Shown: positions 1-8,359 of the stretch, in pieces | Layout: the number at the start of each line of letters is the position of its first letter | Position numbering within the stretch: the stretch's first letter is position 1 | Source: Halalkalibacter okhensis | GTDB taxonomy: Bacteria; Bacillota; Bacilli; Bacillales; Bacillaceae_D | Direction: 5' to 3' | Assembly (NCBI RefSeq): GCF_000787375.1 | Contig: NZ_JRJU01000002.1 | Coordinates: 62,001 to 126,000, forward strand | Length of the DNA stretch: 64,000 bases | Program-made: the position numbers and the translations under genes | Notes under the pieces: model-generated | Databases searched by the model: none | Seen by the model: only the letters and a program-made list of their open reading frames with translations | Told to the model about the DNA's origin: nothing

Positions 1-1681
1 CATCTGCATCCACACGTGCAGCCATTAAATCTTTATTAACCCACTCTTTTTCCCAGGCAAAAAAAGCAGTATATTCAGCATGTGTATAAAATTCCCGGTT
101 TCCAATCACCAGACGGTTACTTTGAATGAGCTGAAAATTGTCTTGTAGCTCACGCTTCATACGCCAGATTCTTACAGCTCTAATTGGGGTCGTTTCTGGC
201 AGTTCATTCTTTAGTAAGATTGGCAATATAACCTGTGTAATTATTAAATTTATAATTAATTGATCCTTTTCATTAAAAGCATCTGCTTGTGGCTGGATGG
301 TTACTGCTTCATTTTCATCAAGTGTGAGTGTCGAATTATTAGTGGTTATTTCATGTGTACGGTCCTCCTTGCCAAAACCCAATTTTAATTCTTCTACCTC
401 CGAGTTCAATTCTAAACGAGCATCTTTTACATTCACAACATATTTAGTTTTAATATCCCCTAAATACTCAGGACCGAAAGGTACCACTACTATATGAAAT
501 TCACAGCCTAATGAGGATTTTTTTTCATGTTTATAAGAAACTCTTGAAAAAGTAGGTTTTTTATGATCAGGCCTAATAGTTATAGTAAGATTTTTCCTCC
601 CTGCCGAAGCTGCCACATTGCTTTTAGAGTAATTCGGTATACTTATAAATTCATTATCAAGGTTCTTAATTGTTTTACCAGAGATTTCAAACTTTGCACT
701 TAAAGTAAACTCATCTTTCTTTTCATTATTAAAAATAATGATTTGTCTCTTTCGATATCCTGTTGAGTTTTCTCTGAGAGGCCGATCCCAATATTGCATA
801 TTAGGAATTTTAAGATCTTCCAGTTTAACCTTAGCATTTTTATTCTCATCTTCCTTTTCTTCGGCGTAATTATATACTTTAGTAAAAGGAGTCTCTACCC
901 AATTGTCTTTCTTTAATTCACTAACACCATTTTGAGAAAACTTCTTCTCAAGATCCTGTTCTGCTGTTCCAAAATCATGTACTCTTTGTACATATTCAAA
1001 AAGCTCATGATTTTCTTTTAATCTGTTTTTCAATTTCTTCCCTGTATAAGTATGAAGATCATAATCTTTGAACAGACCAAATTTCTGATAATCATTATCC
1101 TTAATAGAACCTTTTGATAGTACAGAAAAGATTTCTTCAAAATCAAGGAGTGCAACCTGATTAATAACCTGTTCTTCCATAAGTCTTTCCAAGTTTTCAA
1201 ACAAAATCGTCTGATCTACTTTTTTTAGTTCACTGTTTTCAATATCAGAACGTAGGTTGTTAAAAAGAGATTGTGGGTGAAGCGGCATACCCTCTTTTTG
1301 CAGGTCGCTACTTCCTCCCTGAATACTGTCAAGCTGTTCTGAAACTAAACTAATAAGGGCTGTGCCTTCCCAATCACCTTTCTGGTCACCTACTTCGTTT
1401 CTCAGTGTAACAAGAAAATCTGGAGTAACATTTTCAGCAGTTGAAGCTACAACTAAATCTACATTATTAACTGTCACTGCAAATGTTTCATAAACTGCGC
1501 CAAATTCATGCTGATATGTAAACTTCTTCACACCATTCACCGTCTGTAAACTGTCAATCAGAGCTTTTAATTCTTCTTTTTGTTCGAGCTGTATAAAATA
1601 CCTGTCTCCAGGATTAATCCCTTCTTCTTTAAAGAACCCGATTAACAACTCTGATACGTATTTATAAAATTGGTTTGACAT
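1..1681 (-). CDS. dptH: DNA phosphorothioation-dependent restriction protein DptH, N-terminal part (runs off left edge)
   Basis: About 560 codons are open from an ATG at 1681 to the left edge without a stop; the 3' end lies outside the window. The start overlaps the end of dptG by 20 bases, which suggests translational coupling. Only the N-terminal part is visible and it contains no motif I can name; in known DptH proteins (roughly 1,600-1,700 residues) the ATPase/helicase-like region lies towards the C-terminus, so its absence here is expected. The call rests on being the third, long gene after recognisable dptF and dptG. In known Dnd/Dpt systems DptF, DptG and DptH together restrict DNA that lacks phosphorothioate modification. 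Confidence 0.72.
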   Translation of the reverse strand, partial: MSNQFYKYVSELLIGFFKEEGINPGDRYFIQLEQKEELKALIDSLQTVNGVKKFTYQHEFGAVYETFAVTVNNVDLVVASTAENVTPDFLVTLRNEVGDQKGDWEGTALISLVSEQLDSIQGGSSDLQKEGMPLHPQSLFNNLRSDIENSELKKVDQTILFENLERLMEEQVINQVALLDFEEIFSVLSKGSIKDNDYQKFGLFKDYDLHTYTGKKLKNRLKENHELFEYVQRVHDFGTAEQDLEKKFSQNGVSELKKDNWVETPFTKVYNYAEEKEDENKNAKVKLEDLKIPNMQYWDRPLRENSTGYRKRQIIIFNNEKKDEFTLSAKFEISGKTIKNLDNEFISIPNYSKSNVAASAGRKNLTITIRPDHKKPTFSRVSYKHEKKSSLGCEFHIVVVPFGPEYLGDIKTKYVVNVKDARLELNSEVEELKLGFGKEDRTHEITTNNSTLTLDENEAVTIQPQADAFNEKDQLIINLIITQVILPILLKNELPETTPIRAVRIWRMKRELQDNFQLIQSNRLVIGNREFYTHAEYTAFFAWEKEWVNKDLMAARVDAD

Positions 1682-3074
1682 ATTGAGCATCACCACTATC
1701 ACTTTTCTTTTCGATAAAGTTTAAATTATCAAGAAGCTCGACTACTTCTTTTTGTGAATTAAGGTCCAATGTAATACCACGCTTATTAAATTCCTCAAAA
1801 AGCTGTTTTAAAAGAATTCTTTCTTCACCAACTGCTAGTGCAGTTATCATCAAGAGGAAATCCTGGTTAATATTCAAAGTATAACCCAGACTACCCCGAA
1901 ATTTTAAAAACTCGCCAGAAGCAGCATCTTCAATTAGTCTTCCATAATTTTTACACACTTCCGAACTCATGCCTTTTTTTAATAGTTGGTAAAGCATAGT
2001 AAACGCTTCACTGTGTGTCTCTGCTATATGAGTTAAAGGTATTTCTTTAGTGTCTGCATAATACTTAATCCATATATTCGCATCATGAATAAATTTTTTT
2101 CTCTCTTCTTCTGAACAAGAATTTAGTAACTCATCTAGTTCAGAGTAAGTCATGAACTTTTTATCCTTATTTACCATGATATGGCTGTAATATGCCTGTG
2201 TATACATGTGAGGAAATACATGTTCAGCACGGTCCCGTAATCCTTTGAAACTTAACGGGTCAGAAAATGCTTTCCTTCTCTTATTTAAGCTTTCCCATTC
2301 AAGTGTGTAGTATAAAGGGTTAACCACGGAATAGTCTGCATTATTAAATAAATTAAACTTGAAAGCTAATTGTGATACGTATACGAAGTAATAATGGTTC
2401 AATAATGTTTGTAAATGATCAATAAAGAAATCTTTATGTTTACTTATTAATAAGAAATCCTTCATAAATAGATTCTTCACACTTGGTAGCAGTGCCTGGT
2501 AATATTTCTTTTGATTAGCTTCCTTTAAAAAATTTAGATGGTCTAATATTAGTGAGACAAGAATATCTTCACTTTCATCCTTGTTAAATACAGCGGATAC
2601 TTCACTTGCATTATCGCCTACAAGGACGTCCTTTAAAAAAGTACCCACCTTTTTCTCTAAGTTGCCTTTCTTTTTCTCAGACAAAGGATAGTACATAAAG
2701 ATATGAGGATGAATAGCTTTTATAGCTTTTATATCCTTTTCATTTGTAAAAAGTAGTGTTTGCAACAGCCTTTCAAGATCATGTCTGTCATCCTCTGACT
2801 GAAACTTAACATTCGATGTCATCTTTTTTATTATTGACCCTTCATCTCCTCCATAACTTGCTGTTGGTTCCTTAATTAATAAAGGGTCATTTTCATTTTC
2901 TAGGGCTTGTTTTGAAACCTGCCTTGTAAATTCTCCAAGCACAGTTTTAAATTCACCCTTTAATAGTATCTTTGCTTCGTTAGCAGCGAAAGGAAGGACG
3001 GAATTGATTTCACCTGTTTTATGTTGGTTTTTTATTAGTTCTTTAAGTGTATCTATATCTAGTCTATAATCCAT
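1662..3074 (-). CDS. dptG: DNA phosphorothioation-dependent restriction protein DptG
   Basis: A 470-residue soluble protein with no signal peptide or membrane segment. Its ATG follows a good ribosome site (AAAGGGAG) and lies 6 bases after the dptF stop. Length and position between a P-loop ATPase gene and a very long gene fit DptG (about 440 residues), part of the restriction complex of phosphorothioation systems. No catalytic motif is visible, which is usual for DptG. The family call depends partly on gene order; it could be another defence-island subunit if a profile search disagreed. Confidence 0.72.
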   Translation of the reverse strand: MDYRLDIDTLKELIKNQHKTGEINSVLPFAANEAKILLKGEFKTVLGEFTRQVSKQALENENDPLLIKEPTASYGGDEGSIIKKMTSNVKFQSEDDRHDLERLLQTLLFTNEKDIKAIKAIHPHIFMYYPLSEKKKGNLEKKVGTFLKDVLVGDNASEVSAVFNKDESEDILVSLILDHLNFLKEANQKKYYQALLPSVKNLFMKDFLLISKHKDFFIDHLQTLLNHYYFVYVSQLAFKFNLFNNADYSVVNPLYYTLEWESLNKRRKAFSDPLSFKGLRDRAEHVFPHMYTQAYYSHIMVNKDKKFMTYSELDELLNSCSEEERKKFIHDANIWIKYYADTKEIPLTHIAETHSEAFTMLYQLLKKGMSSEVCKNYGRLIEDAASGEFLKFRGSLGYTLNINQDFLLMITALAVGEERILLKQLFEEFNKRGITLDLNSQKEVVELLDNLNFIEKKSDSGDAQYVKPIL

Positions 3075-3080
3075 ACAGTT

Positions 3081-5438
3081 TTACTCCCTTTCGAACACAT
3101 ACCCACTAAAATCATTTTTAGATAATTTGTACATTTTTTTCTCACCTGGTATATGAATAAGCAATTCTTCTTTGTGGTTACCGAACTTCATTACGCGATC
3201 AATAAACTCAACAAACTGAATTGCGTCTTCCTCATCTTTTTTATTTGGACAATATCCGCTGATAACATTTAATAATAATTTATAAAGTGTAAAATCAACA
3301 TCTAAATACGTAGCATCCTTAACATTGCCACCATGGTATGCGAGAGTAATCGTCTGCTTAAAGCTGTACAATGTATCTTCATGTCTTTCCTGAATGTGAT
3401 TAATACTGGCTCTGAGAGGAAGAGCCTGTGCAACTTTAAATTTCTCTCCACCTTCCCCTAAGTATATATAGTTTCTTTTAGGGCTGCCTTTCCATCTAAA
3501 TACGGCTTCTTTTACTTGATTATAAAAATCCTGAATAGGCTCTTGAGTCTTTTTATTAAAGTGGTAAAGATAATGCAAATAATGTTTATAAGATTTAGGC
3601 GTGATTTTATGGTTTAATTCAGTTGAAGTTAAAAAGCCGGATCTAATCAGCATGCTTGAGAATTCCTCTTCTGAGGAACTGGTAAAAGTTTCTCCTCTTT
3701 CCCGAAGGTCTTCATGAAGATGAATAAACTTTTTAAGCCATTTATCGGCTATTTTTTCATCTATCAAGTCGTCGACAATTGAACCCCAATCTTGAATTGT
3801 ATTTAAATCTATAAGAATTTGGTCAGTCTCTGGTACCCTTCTATTCACTGGGTCAAGTTCACTCATTACTTTTAAAATATATGAGCGTTCTTTACGTGTG
3901 AAGAGTAAATTCGGAGTTGTATTATTTAGCTTTTGCATAGGATTCCATTCAATATCATTTGTCTCTCTGTATCCTTCAGGGATGATACAGTCAGCGATGA
4001 AATTGAATAAAGCCCTTGCAGAGATCACAAGTTTATTCTCAACAATTGTCTGAATGATAAGCTGTATAACATGATATTGTACGGTCTCATTCATCATAAA
4101 TCGGAAGTTTTCATGGATTACCCTGTTCATTTTTCGTTCTTCATCCTGCTTGTAAGCTAGATAGAAAGGATTTTCACAATTCTCATTGAATACTTTCTTA
4201 AAAACAGCAGACAAGAATTCTGATGTAGGAACTTCTTCTGTTAATTCAAATGATTGATAATCACTGAAACTGAGAATGTGGAACTCCTCATCACTGTACT
4301 TAGTTGTAACTGAATGGCCAAAAATATCACTTCTATAAATAAATTCTTTTAGTTTATTAAAAGATCTTTCTTTGTGTTCAGATTCAATAAAATTATTCAA
4401 TACTCCTAAATTGATAGCGAGTATAATCCGGTCACTACTGCTCTCAATTTCATCATCAGAAAAAGCCGTAAGATGTTCGGAAAGTGTCTCAATTGCACTC
4501 TTTTCTGGGTTGAAACTTTCTGTAGCATCATTATATAGACGGTAACCTTCAATAAGCTCTGGTTTATTCTGTTTGATATAGGAAAGTAAATGGGACTTAC
4601 CGTCTCCAACACTTCCACATAAAAGTACTAATGATGGGCCATTCTTATTAGACTGTTCCTCTAATATGGATTCTAAATCTTTTTGAATTTTTCTCTCCAC
4701 ATGCATATACTTTTTAAATTTACTAAACGCTTCAGGGCTCTCTACTGCTTCTTGAGATGATTCCTGAAGCTTCTTGAGCTCTTTGAGTAGGTAACTCTTA
4801 CCTTCAGGCAGAACAATTTCTAATACATCCAGGGTTTCACCAGTTGATTCTTCATTTTTAGAAACTTTGTCTACATTTTCAGTTTCAATCTCTGTTTCTG
4901 TAGGGCGCGTAAGGACAGGTTCTTTAGGTTGTGCCCCACCAGTCCCGTGAATTGCAGTTAAAATTTGATTAATTAAATCCTGATCTACCTTAGCTGTATT
5001 TGGGGTAAGGTTTGGTGGATTTGGATTTCGATACTTTGGAACCTCAATCGTCTGATCTGAATAAACCTCTATGTACCAAACCGCGACACGATATATACCT
5101 TTAAACACTTTTATTGCATCTTCTATGTCATCAAAACTTGCTTTATGGGCTGCTTGGTTTCCAATACTCCTCACAGTATCCATGTTCTGTTTCACTTCTC
5201 TGGTGAGGATTCCCTGCCGATCAAGGTATATTATTTTTTCATATAATTTGTTTAAAAAAACATCATCTATTCTTTCTTTTCTAATAACATCATCAACAAT
5301 GGACTCTAAAACAAGACGTCCATTAAAGCATGCAGATTGTGGATCCTCATATATTAATTTCTCAAGTTTAAGACCATTTTGTGAAGCCTCTTGATTCAAA
5401 GGCTCAAGGAATTCGAATAAAAACTTCGTATCTGACAC
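3081..5438 (-). CDS. dptF: DNA phosphorothioation-dependent restriction protein DptF (P-loop ATPase)
   Basis: A protein of about 785 residues. A Walker A motif GSVGDGKS lies near residue 275, followed by an NDATESF segment typical of DptF. The first 130 residues look like a separate helical domain ending in RSIGNQAAH, as in DUF4145/HEPN-like domains; residues 135-205 are a low-complexity acidic linker. The frame is open from a TTG at 5447, but GGAG directly abuts that codon, whereas a GTG at 5438 sits 9 bases after GGAG, so I place the start there. It is the first gene of dptF-dptG-dptH. Many DptF proteins are nearer 500-600 residues, so the N-terminal extension is notable. Confidence 0.75.
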   Translation of the reverse strand: MSDTKFLFEFLEPLNQEASQNGLKLEKLIYEDPQSACFNGRLVLESIVDDVIRKERIDDVFLNKLYEKIIYLDRQGILTREVKQNMDTVRSIGNQAAHKASFDDIEDAIKVFKGIYRVAVWYIEVYSDQTIEVPKYRNPNPPNLTPNTAKVDQDLINQILTAIHGTGGAQPKEPVLTRPTETEIETENVDKVSKNEESTGETLDVLEIVLPEGKSYLLKELKKLQESSQEAVESPEAFSKFKKYMHVERKIQKDLESILEEQSNKNGPSLVLLCGSVGDGKSHLLSYIKQNKPELIEGYRLYNDATESFNPEKSAIETLSEHLTAFSDDEIESSSDRIILAINLGVLNNFIESEHKERSFNKLKEFIYRSDIFGHSVTTKYSDEEFHILSFSDYQSFELTEEVPTSEFLSAVFKKVFNENCENPFYLAYKQDEERKMNRVIHENFRFMMNETVQYHVIQLIIQTIVENKLVISARALFNFIADCIIPEGYRETNDIEWNPMQKLNNTTPNLLFTRKERSYILKVMSELDPVNRRVPETDQILIDLNTIQDWGSIVDDLIDEKIADKWLKKFIHLHEDLRERGETFTSSSEEEFSSMLIRSGFLTSTELNHKITPKSYKHYLHYLYHFNKKTQEPIQDFYNQVKEAVFRWKGSPKRNYIYLGEGGEKFKVAQALPLRASINHIQERHEDTLYSFKQTITLAYHGGNVKDATYLDVDFTLYKLLLNVISGYCPNKKDEEDAIQFVEFIDRVMKFGNHKEELLIHIPGEKKMYKLSKNDFSGYVFERE

Positions 5439-5884
5439 ACTTTTCAACTCCTTTCATTAAAACGTATACCCTTATATTTATATTAATTCTAACACATTAA
5501 TTTTTCGCATCCTATTATTTACAATTTAATTTTAATTCATTACTTTTTTATGGGCGCAAGGGGACGGTTCTAACAGGGGACAATCGGAAGTTTTGCGCGA
5601 AAGAAGGCACAACTAGCGGATTTTATCTGCTCGTTGTGCCTTCATCTATCTATATACTTACAATTATACGCAAAATTTTTGATTGCCCCAGAAGAATGAA
5701 GTCGCGATACTCCGCACTCCATCCCTTGGGGATTCAATCTTTTGATCCTTCTCTTGGTCTTTGTATTTGTTCTTATGTAGTCACTTATTTGAATGATCCC
5801 CTCTCTAAATAGTTGGGTTTGGATAGAGCTACCCCCTCCCCACTGAAGAGGCTTTTTTTAAACCTATATTTAATTCAGACTTAA
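5439..5884. other. Intergenic region between dptF and the IS91-type element
   Basis: No gene is seen. It is AT-rich next to dptF (the probable dptF promoter side), then holds a fragment resembling other intergenic repeats here (GGGGACGGTT near 5571), a 41-base hairpin at 5603-5643, and about 200 bases that probably include one terminus of the IS91-type element. The exact IS end could not be fixed. Confidence 0.6.
5603..5643. repeat. Terminator-like palindrome, also present near 52.36 kb
   Basis: Arms begin GAAGGCACAAC and end GTTGTGCCTTC and pair almost perfectly around a short AT loop. A near-identical palindrome occurs at 52359-52397. No clear T-tract follows on either strand here, so it may be a dispersed repeat rather than a dedicated terminator. 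Confidence 0.7.
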
Positions 5885-7030
5885 TCAAGAGGAATCCTCT
5901 TGTCTTTTCTTTAGATGTGCTTTTTTACAAGCTGGACATTGTGTCATATCTTTTCCTAAAAGAATCGAAAGGACTTCTGTTGTATTTAGACCTTCAAACT
6001 TAGATTCATAGTGTGGACTTCTTGTAAGTTTTCTACACAGACTCAACTTTGTTTTTCGATTTCTATTTGCTAAAATTCCGTAATGTCTAATTTTCACAAA
6101 TCCCTTCGGGAGGACATGCATTAAGAATCGTCTTATAAATTCAAGGCTTTCCATTGTCACTGTTGTTTTTTGATTGTTGTTCTTATAATCTTTTACACCA
6201 AGGGTGACGGTACTATTTGCTACATCTACGGATTTTATCCTCTGATTGGAGATCGCAATACGATGGGTATAGCGACCAAGATATTTCATCACAGCTAAAG
6301 GACCTTGGAATGTTTTCTTGGTATAACTGTACCAATCAAGGCTATAACACTCATTTACTAGCTTTCTAAACTCGTTGGCATCGTTATAGTGTTGTGTATC
6401 ATTTAGAAATATAAGGCGATTTTGTTTATAGTATTCCTTTAAGTAATACAGATACTTTCCTCGAAATTTTTTGGAAAGTACTTTAACAGGAATAAAGAAC
6501 TTTTTACTCATTTTTCGCCACTTATTATCTTTAGTTAATCCCCCGGCTAACACAACAGTATGAATGTGGGGATGATAGTATAAGTTCTGTCCCCAGGTAT
6601 GAAGAACAGAGAAAAAGCCAATTTGTGCCCCTAAATACTTTTTATCAGCTGCTAGCTCTGTTAAGGTTTCGGCAACGGCTTTGTACATTAGATCATAAAG
6701 CAATCTTTGATTATGATAAATGATTCTATGCAATTGCTTAGGCATCGTAAATACTACGTGGAAATAAGGGGCATTGAGAACATCTTTATTTCTTTTATCA
6801 ATCCAAACTTCCTTCGTCACTCCTTGGCAAGTCGGACAATGACGATTGCGGCAGGAGTGATACCTGACAACAGAGTGTCCGCATCCATCACAGTCATAGG
6901 TGTGTTGACCTAATTCCTTCGTTTTACAATAAATAATATTTTCTGCAGCTTTCGTTTGTTGATAGGTCGGCCGATAAGTATCTAGATACTCCGTGAAATA
7001 CCCGCGAAATATGTTTTGGATGGCACTCAT
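5885..7030 (-). CDS. IS91-family transposase (HUH/Y2 type)
   Basis: A 381-residue protein with an N-terminal zinc-binding region (C47, C50, C60, C65, C68), the HUH-type metal site HPHIHT at 153-158, and the tyrosine region KYLGRYTHR at 249-257 containing Y250 and Y254. These are the hallmarks of IS91/IS801 transposases, which nick single strands and use rolling-circle-like transposition. Length is normal for the family and the frame is intact, so it may be active. Its ATG overlaps the recombinase stop in an ATGA junction at 7027-7030. Confidence 0.92.
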   Translation of the reverse strand: MSAIQNIFRGYFTEYLDTYRPTYQQTKAAENIIYCKTKELGQHTYDCDGCGHSVVRYHSCRNRHCPTCQGVTKEVWIDKRNKDVLNAPYFHVVFTMPKQLHRIIYHNQRLLYDLMYKAVAETLTELAADKKYLGAQIGFFSVLHTWGQNLYYHPHIHTVVLAGGLTKDNKWRKMSKKFFIPVKVLSKKFRGKYLYYLKEYYKQNRLIFLNDTQHYNDANEFRKLVNECYSLDWYSYTKKTFQGPLAVMKYLGRYTHRIAISNQRIKSVDVANSTVTLGVKDYKNNNQKTTVTMESLEFIRRFLMHVLPKGFVKIRHYGILANRNRKTKLSLCRKLTRSPHYESKFEGLNTTEVLSILLGKDMTQCPACKKAHLKKRQEDSS

Positions 7031-7896
7031 GCTTTTGAGCTTCCTTGAGAGTCCAAAGGACTTTTTATTCCCATCATCCCTTTCGATGTCATGTGTAGAT
7101 ACTTGGATGTGGTTTCAAGCCTTTTGTGACCTAACATTTGCTGGATATAGATTAGTTCAATGCCATCTTCTAATGCATGTGTGGAAAAACAATGTCTCAA
7201 GGTGTGGGCTGAGATTCTTGAGTCCATCTCTAATTTCTCTCTCAGCTTAAGAACGGTGTTCTTGATCGTCTTTACATTAATATGATTTTCTTTGCTTTGG
7301 CCTGGAAACAGCCAGTCATCTCGGGTGTAAGCAGTATTCGAGAAATAAGTTTTAAAGTAACTCCTTAGAACTAGAAGCGCAGTATCTGATAAAATGGTAT
7401 ATCGATCCGTACTGTGTTTTGCTTCTTCCACTCGAATACGCATGCTTTTACTACAGATATCTCCAATTTTTAATTTGGCCACTTCACTAACTCGCAAACC
7501 ACTGCTATAAAGTAAGGTTAAGATAGCTTTATGCTTCAAGTTGTCTGTTGCGTTTAAAAGAGTCAGTACATCTTCTTTCGGAGGGATGACAGGAATTTTG
7601 GTTTTACGTTTCATCCTTGGTACCTTTTTGATGTTCCATTCTTTTTCTAAGGCATAGGTATAGAAGAATCTAACGCTTGAGATATAATTATTAATCGTTC
7701 CTGCAGAGAGACCACGTTCTCTTTTAAGGTAGAGAATAAATTGTTGAACATTTTCTAAGGTCATCTCTTCAACAGGAAGGTTACGTTCCATATAGGTTAA
7801 AAAAAACTTCATCCGTCGCCAATACGACTCTCTAGTAGACTCTGGTGAATTTTTTAGTTCAAAATACAAATCTATAATTTCTTTATAATGCTCCAT
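7027..7896 (-). CDS. Tyrosine recombinase/integrase of the IS91-type element
   Basis: A 289-residue phage-integrase-type recombinase. Using numbering from an upstream in-frame ATG at 7911, the catalytic set is R140 (SSGLRVSEV), H236 and R239 (HTLRHC), H262 (LGH) and Y271 (SKYLH). The N-terminal 95 residues look like a SAM-like core-binding domain. I choose the ATG at 7896 because GGAGG lies 8 bases before it; the ATG at 7911 has no spaced ribosome site. It is coupled to the transposase through a 4-base overlap. Confidence 0.9.
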   Translation of the reverse strand: MEHYKEIIDLYFELKNSPESTRESYWRRMKFFLTYMERNLPVEEMTLENVQQFILYLKRERGLSAGTINNYISSVRFFYTYALEKEWNIKKVPRMKRKTKIPVIPPKEDVLTLLNATDNLKHKAILTLLYSSGLRVSEVAKLKIGDICSKSMRIRVEEAKHSTDRYTILSDTALLVLRSYFKTYFSNTAYTRDDWLFPGQSKENHINVKTIKNTVLKLREKLEMDSRISAHTLRHCFSTHALEDGIELIYIQQMLGHKRLETTSKYLHMTSKGMMGIKSPLDSQGSSKA

Positions 7897-8359
7897 AAAA
7901 AGTTCCTCCATTAATGAATTGGTTAATTGTTTTGCAATCTAATTTAATCCAAAAATAAAGGAGGAGGAGCACGTATTATGTAAAATAAAAACAGGTGAAT
8001 CTTTGGTTGTGTCCATGTTATAATTTCCATTAGAAAAAGTATGCCTTTCTTTTATTGGTTTTGTTTTGGTTTGGCGATTAAAACAATACCATAAAAAGAG
8101 CATACTTTTCTTTTTTTTATACTTTTTCAAGGGATGGTTAGGCTCTTGCCATCGCTGAGCGATTTCGTTCTTCTCGCGCTTCCTTCTATAAGCGAAACAA
8201 AAGAAGCAAGAGATCCGTCCGAGACCGGTGAAAAAGTACCGTTTATAATTAGCCAATTTCTCATTCAGTGCAAAATTTAAGTTCAAAACTTAAAATCCAA
8301 TGAGTTTTTTAGTGATTCTAACTCTGAAGGGGGAAAACCTTACGGTTTTCTCCTTTCTC
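7897..8359. other. Intergenic region between two mobile elements, repeat-rich
   Basis: No credible gene. It contains an inverted pair (AAAAAGTATGC near 8035 and GCATACTTTTC near 8100), then a palindromic-repeat arm at 8152-8240, and a hairpin near 8328-8352 next to the transposase stop. An open minus-strand frame at 7939-8286 runs through these repeats and has no protein-like character. Confidence 0.6.
8152..8240. repeat. Left part of a dispersed palindromic repeat; inner arm 8221-8237
   Basis: The inner arm GAGACCGGTGAAAAAGT at 8221-8237 is the exact reverse complement of 9963-9979 on the other side of the IS1182 element. The adjoining AGAAGCAAGAGATCCGTCC (8201-8219) recurs near 45.30 kb, and shorter variants near 52.43 and 60.81 kb. 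Confidence 0.75.

Larger units (their letters stand above)
5885..7896 (-). mobile_element. IS91-type element with accessory tyrosine recombinase (gene core; ends unresolved)
   Basis: Two translationally coupled genes, a tyrosine recombinase followed by a Y2/HUH transposase, form the coding core. Elements of the IS91 family that carry an upstream integrase-like gene are known. IS91 elements lack terminal inverted repeats and transpose by a rolling-circle-like route, so the outer ends cannot be read by eye; they should lie within about 5650-5885 and 7900-8150. Confidence 0.75.

Noticed and set aside
297-497. Plus-strand frame inside dptH
   Set aside because: Antisense shadow of the continuous dptH frame, without a ribosome site.
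1-5438. dptFGH considered as part of a BREX or type I restriction locus
   Set aside because: No methylase, PglZ or HsdR/HsdS genes are seen, and the gene order ATPase, mid-size protein, very long protein fits Dpt better.
7939-8286. 115-codon open frame on the minus strand
   Set aside because: It runs through palindromic repeats, is rich in Lys/Phe without protein-like pattern, and has no ribosome site; no family resemblance.
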